A DNA stretch of 64,000 nucleotides. Source: Silene conica. Its lineage: Eukaryota > Streptophyta > Magnoliopsida > Caryophyllales > Caryophyllaceae. This document shows positions 1 through 9,381 of this stretch, piece by piece. The stretch is from positions 34,931,068 to 34,995,067 of the forward strand of contig CM055319.2 of the NCBI GenBank assembly GCA_029255685.2, written 5' to 3'. Every line of letters begins with the position of its first letter. Within the stretch, counting starts at the first letter, position 1. The notes beneath the pieces were generated by a model, which was not told the DNA's origin, ran no database searches, and saw only the letters and a program-made list of their open reading frames with translations. A program made the position numbers and the translations under genes.

Positions 1-399
1 TTTACCTCTTCGTGAGAGAGCCCGTGGCGAAGGGATTATACACCGTTGTCGACACGGTGGACACCCTGGTTTAGACCAAAAAAAAGATTCCATATGTGAA
101 AATATTTCCAGTAAAAAATAATATATTACGTTTTTTTTATTTATTTTTTAGTTTTTTGTTTGCCACGGGAATAATTTTGGCCACGAGAATTAATTTTTGG
201 TCACGGGAATTATTAGCCACGTGAGAATCTGTGGCTAAAAATATAATTTTAGCCACGTTCTTGTTTTTCCCGTGGCTATCTGTTAGCCACGGCCACTTGG
301 GCCACGGAAGGTATTTCCGTGACAAAAAGCTTTAGCCACGGGATATTAGTACTTGCGCCACGAATTTAGTCGTGGCCCAAGTGCTTAATTGTAGTAGTG
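1..399. mobile_element. CACTA (En/Spm-type) DNA transposon, terminal part
   Basis: The right edge reads GTAGTAGTG, the reverse complement of a CACTACTAC terminus typical of CACTA transposons. Inside it, GCCACG/CGTGGC words recur in both orientations from about 170 to 380, as expected of subterminal transposase-binding repeats. The element interrupts G1 gag: joining the flank at 400 to intact G1 copies shows the 3-bp word GTG beside the end, the duplication length CACTA elements make. The other end and any transposase lie left of the window. Positions 1-120 hold no recognisable coding region. Confidence 0.7.
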
Positions 400-402
400 G
401 TG
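391..402. repeat. CACTA terminus plus 3-bp target duplication
   Basis: GTAGTAGTG (391-399) is the terminal inverted-repeat end and GTG (400-402) is the likely target duplication. Intact G1 gag copies read through this point as GTG-GTATGG. The partner copy lies outside the window. Confidence 0.6.
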
Positions 403-1118
403 GTATGGATCGAACAAGTCTCTTGAACCTGTCCCACGCCTCACTAAAGTCCTCATTGGGGCCTTGCTTGAAATTTGTAATCTGCGCTCTTAAAGCATTA
501 GTCTTTGATGCAGAATAGTATTTCCTGTAGAATGCTAAGGCTAAGGTATTCCAATCTGTGACTCCCGCAGCAGTGCGGTCTAAATCTCTGTACCATTCTC
601 TCGCAGCGTCCCTAAGAGAGAAGATAAACATGGTCTGCTTAATCTGGTCCTGCGTCACTCCTTCTGGGGGTGCAATAGAGCATATGTAATCTGTGAAGAT
701 TTCAATATGCTTTGCAGCATCCTCATTGGCCGAGCCTCCAAATTGGTTTCTTTCAACCATAGTAATGTAGGCAGGCTTGGCCTCGAATGGCTTCCCAGTA
801 CCTGCAGGTAAAGTGAACCCTTTGTATAGGTCCTTTGCCTGAGGCATGGAGTGACTGGCAATAGTAGCTTCCTCTGTCATGTTTTCTTCTTCTTTAGGAA
901 AAACTGGAAAGTAGGTAAAAGGTGGTGTTCTTGGTGAAAGTGGATTGTTGGGTGAATTTGGTTGTGAAGGTGGTGTTTTTGGTGAAGATGGTAAAGATGG
1001 TTGTTCGAATAAGTCTTCTTGAAATAAGGAGGATGGAGAACCTCCCTCCTGATTTGCTAAGAGTCCTCTCAAGCTCGTGGTCAAGTGGTAGGAGTTCTCC
1101 TTGAACTGACCTGCGCAT
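403..1118 (-). pseudogene. Gag of G1-0, interrupted
   Basis: Gag forms the structural shell of the retroelement particle. The start (1118) matches the start used by the intact G1 unit 2 Gag. Relative to that copy, about 23 bp are missing near 1061-1068, which shifts the frame after roughly 18 codons. The frame is then open through the conserved retrotransposon Gag core (W-Y-x-D-L-D-R and F-x-x-A-W-x-R-F motifs) until the CACTA insertion at about residue 240. It cannot make a functional Gag. Protease and 3' parts of this copy lie to the left of the window. Confidence 0.85.
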
Positions 1119-1149
1119 AAGATGGAAATTACAAGAAAATGGTGAGAAG

Positions 1150-1176
1150 GTTTAAGGAACAAAAAGTTCCTTAAAC
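1150..1176 (-). other. Leader hairpin of G1-0
   Basis: GTTTAAGGAAC, a 5-base loop and GTTCCTTAAAC form a perfect 11-bp stem between primer binding site and gag. The same hairpin with paired substitutions lies at the same place in G2 and G3. Confidence 0.7.
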
Positions 1177-1217
1177 AAAGAGAAACAAAAACAAAAACAA
1201 TAAACACTGGCGTCACC

Positions 1218-1235
1218 TTCCCGACAACGGCGCCA
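1218..1235 (-). other. Primer binding site of G1-0 (tRNA-Asp type, mutated)
   Basis: On the minus strand it reads TGGCGCCGTTGTCGGGAA, four bases inside the LTR edge. It differs at two positions from TGGCGCCGTTGCCGGGGA, the complement of the plant tRNA-Asp 3' end that G2 and G3 carry intact. Confidence 0.8.
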
Positions 1236-1832
1236 AAATTTGATGCCCGTCGTTGAGGGTACCAAAGATAAACTTATAATTCCTAAACTTAAACTATAGA
1301 TAGTGAAAGTCAGGGTCGAACCACAGAGAGGTGGGGAATGTTTATTGTTTGGTGTTAATGTTTAAAGGTAACAAATTTTAGGGTTTGATTGTTGATTACT
1401 AAGTCTAAGCAAAGAATTAAAATAAAACAAGAAATAAAGATGAGAATGAAATATAATAAAAGGGATGCTAGGATGTTTGGGGTAATAAATAGCTAACGTA
1501 ATATAAATCCTAAGGTCAACATGTATTGCAGTCGCGTAAGGGGTGTAACATATCCTTTCGGTCTATGGTACCTAATAGCTCCTTTCGGCCTATGCTATTA
1601 GTTCCTAGGTCTCACAATTATTGGGTGTCAACAATAAGGGTGATTCCTAAATCCTAGGTCACATACCTTTCAGTCTTGAGTAACCTAGCCGTCTTAAGGT
1701 GTAAACCAATGCCCTTCCCGTATTTCTCAATCTTGGGTAGGTCATTACTAACGTCCTACAAGTCTCCTTTCAGTCTCATTGTAGGATATTATAGTCAACA
1801 AGAAAAATACGAAACATAATACATACGCGGGT

Positions 1833-1865
1833 GGTCGACCGACCAACTATTCCAATCGGCCGACC
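1833..1865. repeat. 33-bp bipartite palindromic module, G1-0 LTR copy 1
   Basis: Box GGTCGACCGACC, spacer AACTATTCC, box AATCGGCCGACC. The spacing is 12-9-12; the second box has one substitution at its edge. Confidence 0.75.
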
Positions 1866-1873
1866 ACAGTCCC

Positions 1874-1906
1874 GGTCGACCGACCCACTATTTGAGTCGG
1901 CCGACC
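1874..1906. repeat. 33-bp bipartite module, G1-0 LTR copy 2
   Basis: Box GGTCGACCGACC, spacer CACTATTTG, box AGTCGGCCGACC. It starts 41 bp after copy 1, as in the array LTRs. Confidence 0.75.
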
Positions 1907-2415
1907 GCGGCTGTGCTACAAGTCGGTCTCGGAATTTTTACTACCTACGCATATTCATTCCCTACATCCTAACATATGAAATTTAGCTACTCATGGTTAT
2001 TAAGACGATTATAAAAACGGAAATAAACATGGTAAACATAGTAAATAATCTAAACATGCGAGATTCAATAAAGCTTGGGAATCTGACTTAAACGAATGCA
2101 ATAGTAATAAGAACAATAATAAATCTAGATTAAAAGAGTAATTACCAAAGTCGGAATTAGGGCAGAAAGGAACAAACTTTATTGAATGCTTGAGAATTAT
2201 TGAAAGATTACAAAACTAAAGCTGGAATAAAACTAGATTGTAACTTCTTCTAAATAAAACTCGATGATTGAATATGAATGTCGATTGATTGATTGAATAT
2301 TGATGAATGCCAAACCCTAATCACAAGGTTAGTTTATATAGGGCAAAGATTAGAGTTTCCTAAAAGACTCCTACTTCTAATTACTTTCCGAAAAAGCGTT
2401 CCTGGGCTTCGCTAA

Positions 2416-2448
2416 GGTCGGTCGACCACTTTGGTGGGTCGGTCGACC
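2416..2448. repeat. 33-bp bipartite module, G1-0 LTR copy 3
   Basis: Two identical boxes GGTCGGTCGACC flank spacer ACTTTGGTG. The spacer resembles the reverse complement of the first G2 LTR module spacer (CACCAAAGG), so these two modules are probably related by descent. Confidence 0.8.
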
Positions 2449-2515
2449 ACTTTTACGGACTTAATTGAATTCTTGGGCTTCTCTTCAAGATTTGGACTTT
2501 ATAGAAATTAGGCCT

Positions 2516-2548
2516 GGTCGGCCGACCTGTTTAGTTGGTCGGTCGACC
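2516..2548. repeat. 33-bp bipartite module, G1-0 LTR copy 4
   Basis: The first box, GGTCGGCCGACC, is a perfect 12-bp palindrome. The spacer is TGTTTAGTT and the second box GGTCGGTCGACC. It starts exactly 100 bp after copy 3, as in every G1 LTR here. Confidence 0.8.
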
Positions 2549-2820
2549 GCTTCCGCAAGGAATTCTTCGGTTTTCTTCTCGCTTTGACTTTTGGTACTTA
2601 AATAAAGACTCCAGTTGACTTTCCATTGTTCCTTAATTATGCAAAAGACTCGAGGACATGAATTTGGTGCTAAATCGTCCCTTTTCCGCATAAATCTGCA
2701 AAAGTGCATAAAAAATACGAAAGTACACGATTGTTGGGAAATAAAGGCTAAAACATAGTAAATGAGCGACCAAATGCGTGTAAAAATAGATGAAAAACAT
2801 CATAAAATAGACACGCATCA

Positions 2821-3031
2821 CCTTCACATCTCTCAAATGTGTCCTATAGGTGTGAATTATAGGGACCAGTTGATCACCGCAATCCGTATGATAAACGTCA
2901 AACTTATCTAGCAAGCCAACCGTTATTGATAAACGTGGATCAATTGATAATAATACTGAAGTATGCCCTTGTGATCCTTTAAGAGATTTAATAAGTCATT
3001 GTACTAACTGTCAAGGACACCAGCCTCAACA
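2821..3031 (-). repeat. 3' LTR fragment of copia A-0
   Basis: This matches the U3 start of the copia A LTR (TGTTG-GGCTGGTGTCC on the minus strand, edge at 3031). G1-0 is inserted at 2820/2821, about 210 bp into the LTR. CCTTC (2821-2825) would be its 5-bp target duplication; the partner is outside the window. Confidence 0.85.
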
Positions 3032-3976
3032 ATTTCCCACCTGTCCGTACAAGTGTTTGTGCAATGACGTTATCACACTACATGTGGAGGACACCAGCTC
3101 CAACAAACTCCCACTTGTCCGTACAAGTGTAGGTGCGATAACCGATTCTCAAATCCTTTTAAAATTTCTCCCACTCAATGTAAAACAATTTCAAATCCGT
3201 ATTCGCAAAGGTCGTATTCTACAAGCGATCTGTATCAAGAGTGGTTTCCCCGACTAGAGAGTAACTTAACTGATAAAACGAATCTGTAATCGAGCATGGC
3301 CATGCATTTCAGTTACTACTCCTCGAGTGGCCCTGAGAAATGATAAAATCCTGATAAGGGTTTGGATATTTCCCTCAACTCGAATCCTGCAGATGTAAGC
3401 GCAGTATGAAATAACCCAGTGAAAATCCTCTTGGCCCCTGTTACGGAAGACCGTGGGAAAGAAACCAAAGTTACCCAAAATCTACGTTAATCTCAACAGA
3501 CAGTGGTAAGTCAAAAGAATTGACTCTAAGGAACACTATGGAGGTCCTATCCACGACCTGGCACCTAATGTTATAAAACATTTAGGACTCCATAACGTTG
3601 TCACGATGTGTCCTACGAGATATCTGTATAACTCGCCTTTGTGATTGGTCAGTCAACTGTTTGACTTATGGCTTGTTGAACCCACCATCAACCAACGTCA
3701 CAAAATGATTACGTGAGTTATCAGCTCAAGTGGGTAATCAAGGACCTAAAACGATGTAATGTTAATCATTTCACTTTGTGGTGTTCAAAATTGTCATAAA
3801 TATCCACATGAAAAACAAAACATAAAATATCATAAAAGAGTACTACAACTCAGGAACAAGTTCACTTTGTGGTGTTCAAAATCAGTTCACTTTGTGGTGT
3901 TCAAATGTTAATCAGTTCACTTTCTAGTAATAGAGTACACAAGAAAATGAATCTAATTCATAAAAGAGTACTACAA
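3032..3976 (-). other. 3' noncoding region of copia A-0
   Basis: This 0.95 kb region lies between the pol stop and the 3' LTR. Near the LTR it has two copies of a polypurine-tract-like block (minus strand GTGGGA), each preceded by an inverted repeat around TTGT-CCGT-ACAA. A local tandem duplication lies at 3770-3988. No gene is seen. Confidence 0.7.
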
Positions 3977-3988
3977 CTAAGGAACACG
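3770..3988. repeat. Local scrambled tandem duplication in copia A-0
   Basis: TTCACTTTGTGGTGTTCAAA occurs at 3770, 3861 and 3885, with a fourth partial copy near 3916. CATAAAAGAGTACTACAACT occurs at 3832 and 3959. Copia A-1 and A-2 have one copy of each, so the duplication arose in this copy, probably by slippage or template switching. Confidence 0.75.
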
Positions 3989-4987
3989 TTTAAGTCCCAT
4001 GGAATTAACGTGCCCTTCATGCTTATCACGTCGTAATGCTTTAGTCAGAGGATCTGCTATGTTATCATCCGTAGCGATCTTATCAACAAATATCTCCTTT
4101 TGCTCCACGTAATCTCTGATTAGATAAGATTTTCGTTGTACATGTCTAGACTTGTTACTAGACTTAGGCTCCTTAGCTTGGAACATGGCACCTTTATTGT
4201 CACAATAAACGGTGTTCGGGTCATTCGAACTAGGAACTACTGATAGTTCTTGTAAGAATTGACGCATCCATATTGCTTCCTTAGCTGCTTCCGAAGCGGC
4301 ATAGTACTCGGACTCAGTTGTAGAATCTGCTGTAACACTTTGTTTAGAACTTTTCCAGCTGACAGCAGCGCCATTAAGAGTAAAAACGAATCCAGACTGA
4401 GATTTCGAGTCGTCTCGATCCGTTTGGAAGCTCGCATCTGCGTAGCCAATGGCGTAGAGCATCGTGTCGCCTCCATAAGTCAATCCCCAATCTTTAGTCC
4501 TCCGTAGGTACTTAAGAATGTTTTTCACGGCTATCCAGTGTTGTTCACCTGGATGTGCTTGGAATCGACTTGTCATACTCAATGCATATGCAACGTCTGG
4601 ACGTGTGCATATCATGGCATACATGATCGATCCTATAGCCGAAGCGTAAGGAATCCGACTCATGCGCTCTTTTTCTTCCGATGTCTTAGCTTCTTGAGAT
4701 TTGCTCAAGTGAAGCCCAGTAGCCATAGGAAGGAACCCTTTCTTGGAGTTCGTCATGCAGAATCTCTCTAGAATCTTATCTATATAAGACTCATGACTGA
4801 GAGATAACATCCGTCGTGATTTATCCCTGTAGATACGGATGCCCAAAATTCTTTGTGCCTCCCCCAGATCTTTCATCTGGAAATGGTTTTTCAACCATGC
4901 TTTAACCGAAGATAAGAGAGGTATGTCATTCCCAATCAGGATTATGTCATCGACATACAATACTAGGAAGACAATCTTGCTCCCACT
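3977..4987 (-). pseudogene. Copia A-0 pol, reverse transcriptase-RNase H end (truncated)
   Basis: This is the C-terminal 336 codons of the copia polyprotein and has no internal stop. It starts just before the YVDD catalytic motif of reverse transcriptase (YVDDIILIGND) and continues through the thumb and RNase H, with the visible acidic residues in GYADASF, ESEYYAAS and YCDNKGA. It ends at the same place as the other A copies. G2 is inserted at 4987/4988, removing gag, protease, integrase and most of the reverse transcriptase from this piece. Upstream codons run into G2 sequence, so no start codon can be assigned. Confidence 0.9.
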
Positions 4988-5248
4988 TGATACGTGCCTA
5001 TTTTATGCATTTTATTTATTCTTTTGGCACGTATTTTCTTATATTTTTGTGACTTTTAGTTGCTATTTCTCCCGAAACGGTTTACTTTGGCATTTCTATG
5101 TTTTAAATGTAGGAATACGCGGAAGTGGACAAAACCGAACTTTAATCGCCCTCCGGAAGCTGTTTTGAGTAATAATGCGGAGCAAGGGTCCGGATGCACA
5201 TCCAAGTGTTGTTTATGGGCCAAATTCAAGCTGATACATAAAGGAAAA

Positions 5249-5281
5249 GGTCGACCGATCCACCAAAGGGGTCGACCAACC
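5249..5281. repeat. 33-bp bipartite module, G2 LTR copy 1
   Basis: Box GGTCGACCGATC, spacer CACCAAAGG, box GGTCGACCAACC; 12-9-12 spacing with one substitution per box. Confidence 0.75.
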
Positions 5282-5320
5282 TAAGCCCAGAATACGGAAA
5301 AGCCCAATGTCAACAGAAGC

Positions 5321-5353
5321 GGTCGATCGACCCGGAAAAGAGGTTGACCGACC
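5321..5353. repeat. 33-bp bipartite module, G2 LTR copy 2
   Basis: Box GGTCGATCGACC (the AT-centred palindromic form), spacer CGGAAAAGA, box GGTTGACCGACC; 12-9-12 spacing. Confidence 0.75.
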
Positions 5354-6239
5354 CAGAAATTGTGTCCGCATCTTTTATTTCTCGTTTTACTTACCTAATC
5401 TTGTAATTAGAACTTATTTAAGTAGACCTAAGCACGAAAATTAGGTCAAGCACTCCATGTTATTCAAAAACTCCATAGTTAGAAAGAGATTTTATTCCAA
5501 GTTTTCATCCTTTGTTCTTAATTCCAATTAAGTTGTAAGTTTGCTACAGTTAATCTTTCCTTTTAATTTAATCTTGTTGTTCATCTTATTGTTGTTTCTC
5601 AATTCATGTTTTCAACTTTATTGTCATCTTTAATTATGTTGATTCCTTTAATGTTCTTAGTTCTTGTTATTGTTAGTTTCATAATTAAAAGTATGCATAG
5701 CTAATTCTTGTGATTAGGAATTAGGGGAACCATGGTAAAGATTTGATTTTGATAGTTTAATGATTGAATTACCAATCCCCCATTGTTATTGATGAACTAA
5801 TCCTTAGGATTGAAAGATTATTAGGATTAGTGTAACAACAACTTTGGGATTGCCCTTGAACGAAAGTTTAGTGCTTTTCTAGGAACCCTAAGACCGAAAG
5901 GATTGGGTAGAATATTGACCTAAAGGTTTATTCTTTGTTCCTTGGGATTGTGTTATTTGGTTATTTTAGCCTTTCATTGTCTTGTTTTAACCATGGGGAA
6001 CCAAATTTCCTAATCTCCTTTTTATCTTATTTTAATTCTCTTGTTTATTTGCTCTTTTATTTGTTAGTTCAAATCTCAAATCAACCCCCTTTTTTTTGGT
6101 TACTTGTTATAGACTTTAAATTCACAAACATAATTAACCTTGTCTCCTTGTGGTTTGACCCTTGACTTATCCTATCTAGTTTAAGCTGAGGTTTTATAAA
6201 TCTTATCTTTGACACCCCTCAACGACGGGTGTCAAATTT

Positions 6240-6257
6240 TGGCGCCGTTGCCGGGGA
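6240..6257 (+). other. Primer binding site of G2 (tRNA-Asp)
   Basis: TGGCGCCGTTGCCGGGGA is complementary to the 3' end of plant tRNA-Asp, including the added CCA, and is the usual Athila/Tat primer site. Confidence 0.92.
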
Positions 6258-6300
6258 GACGGTATAATTTTGTTTTTTAGTTTTTAGTTTATTTTTCTTG

Positions 6301-6326
6301 TCTTAAGGAACTTAGGTTCCTTAAGA
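6301..6326 (+). other. Leader hairpin of G2
   Basis: TCTTAAGGAAC, loop TTAG, GTTCCTTAAGA: a perfect 11-bp stem between primer site and gag. The G3 and G1 leaders have the counterpart with altered but still pairing arms. Confidence 0.75.
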
Positions 6327-6415
6327 CCGTTACTTACCTTTTCCTCTAGTGTTGTTTTCTGCATACTAGAAGACAGGTTTTTAAGAGGAAGGCTTGAGTA
6401 CTCTCTTGTTTAAAC

Positions 6416-7813
6416 ATGGATTCTATTTATGACCACCTACAGCCAAAGGCTCAAGATTTACCAAAAGGATTCGCCTTGCCTACTCCCACCACTGGTTCCT
6501 TTGAGCTCCACCCGAATAACATCATTCTGGTGGAACGGAGTCAGTTTTCTGGTTTACCCAACGAGGATTCGTTGAAGCATGTTACGACATTCACGGATTA
6601 TTGCTGTTCCATACGCATACCTGCCGGGGTGACTCGGGATGAGGTGCTGGCAATGATGTTCTTGTATTCATTAAAAGATGTCGCGCGAGATTGGTACCGT
6701 TACCTTGATAGGGCAGCTGAGAAGGTTACGGATTGGACTTCCTTGGCATTGGCTTTTTATAGGAAATACTTTCCCCTTGCAAAGCCCGATGACTTGAGAA
6801 GCCAAATCACTAACTTTCAACAAGGGCCAGATGAAGGATTTTGGGAAGCATGGGATCGGTTCAAGGATTTGGTCCGTTCTATCCCTCACCATAACTTTCA
6901 ACAATGATACTTATGTAACCAATTTTACAACGCCCTTTACGATGACTATAAGGTGATTCTTGATGCGGCCGCCAATGGGAGATTCCAGAACAACACCAAC
7001 CATATGCAGGGTTGGAAAACCATAGAAGACATGGCGGTGCATAGGGCTGCCTTTAAGAGTTCACGTGGGAATTCGCGAAGGCTGAATATGGAGATGAATA
7101 GAGTGATGGCTCTTGAGACAACCGTTGAAGCCCGTTTTGAAAAGCTTGAGGCAACCCAGCTGAAGCTTGAAAGTGCGAACCTAGTTACTACGGTTGACAA
7201 CATGGGTGAGATTGTGGAATTGAGAGAGCTTGTTCGTGTTCTAACAAAACAGGTTATAGAGATGGGAAAGGCTCAAATTGCTTCTACGAAGACTTTTGAA
7301 GAACAATTGATAAACATAGCCAACCAAACAACTAGCTCTCCAGCTAGTTGTGAAGGACCCATGGAGACGCTGAACGCTATAAATCTTAGGAGTGGTCGTG
7401 CTTATGAAGGACCAGCCCCAAAGGATAATTCTGCCGAAGTTCAAAACGAAGAAATTAATTCCGTGAACAGGTCAGGAGGTCGACCGACCCCTACGCCAGG
7501 TCGACCGACCAGTATTCCTGAGCAGACCGCAGTTTTAACTCCCGAATCGCTGGACCCTTCCCTCATCCAGGGCCTCACCGAGATATTACAGCTGAAAAAG
7601 CCAAAGGTTGCTGATCCTATGGCTAATGTCACCGTTCCCTATCCCGAAAGACTGAAAAATTCAAAAGAGGATCGGAAATTCGGTAAGTTTTTGGAGATGG
7701 TGAAGAATCTTGAGGTAACCATCCCCTTCACTGACTTAATTACCCAGGTACCCTCTTATGCTAAATTCATGAAAGATATTTTGAGTCGTAAGAGGAATTT
7801 TCAGGACGACGGT
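6416..7813 (+). pseudogene. Gag(-protease) of G2, truncated
   Basis: The first in-frame ATG after the leader is at 6416. The retrotransposon Gag core covers roughly residues 60-190, with W-Y-R-Y-L-D-R and F-W-E-A-W-D-R-F motifs. A TGA at 6905-6907 replaces the tryptophan that the G1 copies have in QWFLCNQFYN, a G-to-A change. Beyond it the same frame is open, with a coiled-coil-like stretch and then an in-frame 33-bp module encoding GRPTPTPGRPT. No CCHC zinc knuckle is visible before the module, although G1 and G3 Gag have one. The frame stops at the copia B insertion, shortly before the protease would begin. Confidence 0.85.
7478..7510 (+). repeat. 33-bp bipartite module inside G2 gag
   Basis: Two boxes GGTCGACCGACC flank spacer CCTACGCCA. 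It is read in frame as GRPT-x3-GRPT in a low-complexity linker. Confidence 0.8.
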
Positions 7814-9294
7814 TGTTGAACCATATATTCAAATATATATTAAGTATATATGTTTATGTTTTGATAATGACAAGTCTAGTTATTTATATATTATATACTC
7901 GTACGTATAATCGTGTGCTAAGTGTACAAAATATTAGTAACAAGATCTAATCAATCAAGTATAAAAGATTCAAGCATATTAGTCAATGAATTGACTAAGT
8001 TGAAGATTGATAGAAGATCACAAGCGCGCCTAATAAGCTAAAGTTATACTTAACAACTATAGATTTAGTACAAGATTGATTCAAGTTATAGCTCGTAGCT
8101 ATAACTCCATATTATGAAGAAATGGTCGGAATATATGTGTTTGGTTGAAACAATTGTTTCCAAATATTGTCGTGTACACTCAATGGGTAATTGGTATTCT
8201 ATTCTAAATATGGAATTGTTAATCTTGATAGGGTTATATAAAATATCTTTTAGTTAAAAAGGAATAAATAATTTTCTTATGAGATAATTATTTATTACTA
8301 AATAAGCTAAGGATTTTTATATAATCATAATTGTCAAAATAATATAATTTAAATATGGTTTGTTACGACTTTGGGAAACGTGTAACATGTCACGTTACCA
8401 TAGGTCATGTAGGATTTAAATTAAGTAAATATTATGTATTTATTTAATATCCTAAACAAACTAAGATTATATTGTGATAATATATCTTATTATCTTTGAC
8501 ATAGTTTAGGAAGTTGTTTTAATAAGGATACTAATTGTTTATTATATAAAGATCTTTCCTAAATATGAATTAGGAAATTGATTCCTTATATAATACTTAT
8601 AGTATATTATTAAATCTTTCCTAAAGATATTAAGATTAGATTTAAGGTAGTATTACTAAAAGACTAGTATTCTAGTTTTAGTAATATTTCTAAATCATAT
8701 AGAGTTTAAATTACCTAGATATATATTCTATATAAATAGACTACCTATGACACATTAATAAACACGAAATACATACACATACATATTCACGCAAATCGAG
8801 AGAGAACCGCCGATCATCTACTTCAATATTTGAGCTTTTCATTGTCATATCCGATTCAAGATTCAAGTGCTCAAGCATTGATCTTATTCATTCAAGATTG
8901 TGATACCAATAAATATTGAAGACTTTATCTTATTAACGTAAGATAGAACGAGTATTTAGCGGTACTCATTGTAAGACAAATATTTAACGGTATTTGTCGT
9001 AGCTAGATATTTAACGGTATCTAGATAGAGTTGCGACTAACATCAAAGTTGCACGAGTAGGGTTGATAAAATTGTAATCCAGAGTTGGTACTAATTTTAT
9101 TAATCGAGAATAGTGGACGTAGGTCTCAAAGTGTGAGACTGAACCACTTCAAAAGTATTGTGTCTCTCTTTATTATTTGTTCTGCTCGAAGATCATCATA
9201 CAACTATACACACATCGAAGAAGATTTAAAAAGAAGGTATACTCAATTCAACCCCCCCCCCCTTCTTGAGTATATTATATCAATAGACTCTTCA
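7814..9294 (+). repeat. 5' LTR of copia B
   Basis: 1,481 bp from TGTTGAACC to GACTCTTCA, followed two bases later by the primer site. It is AT-rich with a run of C's at 9252-9262. It contains a near-perfect 21-bp palindrome at 8086. No coding region is seen. Confidence 0.85.
8086..8106. repeat. Copia B palindrome, LTR copy
   Basis: GTTATAGCT, loop CGT, AGCTATAAC. The same 9-bp arms recur twice in gag (10762, 10825) and, altered but still pairing, in pol (22790). Confidence 0.75.
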
Positions 9295-9296
9295 AT

Positions 9297-9309
9297 TGGT
9301 ATCAGAGCC
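9297..9309 (+). other. Primer binding site of copia B (initiator tRNA-Met)
   Basis: TGGTATCAGAGCC, two bases after the LTR end: the standard plant Ty1/copia primer site, complementary to the initiator tRNA-Met 3' end. Confidence 0.92.
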
Positions 9310-9381
9310 TCGTGCTCTTGATCGCCTAGCCGCGTGAGTTTTGATCCTTCTATTGATTCTATATTATATACTCCTTCAACA

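Larger units (their letters stand above)
400..2820 (-). mobile_element. Ty3/gypsy element G1-0 (Athila/Tat-like), 5' part
   Basis: This minus-strand element shows, in its own direction, a 5' LTR (2820-1241), a primer binding site (1235-1218), a leader hairpin (1176-1150) and gag up to the CACTA insertion at 400. It sits inside the 3' LTR of copia A-0: sequence from 2821 matches that LTR from CCTTCACATC onward. It is the most diverged of the G1 copies here, with LTR indels against the array at 24186-54086. Confidence 0.85.
1241..2820 (-). repeat. 5' LTR of G1-0
   Basis: The LTR is 1,580 bp and is bounded by TGATGC...GCATCA. It aligns along its whole length with the four LTRs of the G1 array, with small indels mostly in the U5 half (1241-1480). 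It holds four copies of the 33-bp bipartite module (1833, 1874, 2416, 2516). No coding region is seen. Confidence 0.9.
2821..4987 (-). mobile_element. Ty1/copia element A-0, 3' part
   Basis: This minus-strand fragment contains part of the 3' LTR (2821-3031), the 3' noncoding region (3032-3976) and the end of pol (3977-4987). It matches copia A-1 and A-2 throughout. G1-0 cuts it on the left and G2 on the right, so the rest of A-0 should reappear on both sides of the window. It is the outermost host layer seen. Confidence 0.9.
4988..6234 (+). repeat. 5' LTR of G2
   Basis: 1,247 bp, bounded by TGATAC...GTGTCA, with the primer site starting 6 bases downstream. Its final bases (CCTCAACGACGGGTGTCA) resemble the end of the G1 LTR, which supports kinship. 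It carries two 33-bp modules within the first 370 bp. No coding region is seen. Confidence 0.9.
4988..7813 (+). mobile_element. Ty3/gypsy element G2 (Athila/Tat-like), 5' part
   Basis: Forward-strand element: 5' LTR 4988-6234, tRNA-Asp primer site 6240-6257, leader hairpin, and gag to 7813, where copia B is inserted. It is related to G1, with a similar Gag core, similar leader hairpin and LTR modules at a similar distance from the LTR start, but it is a distinct family. The rest (protease, any polymerase, 3' LTR) lies beyond the right edge. Confidence 0.9.

Noticed and set aside
1..120. Possible host gene exon at the left edge
   Set aside because: No open frame or splice context; the sequence is contiguous with the CACTA subterminal region.
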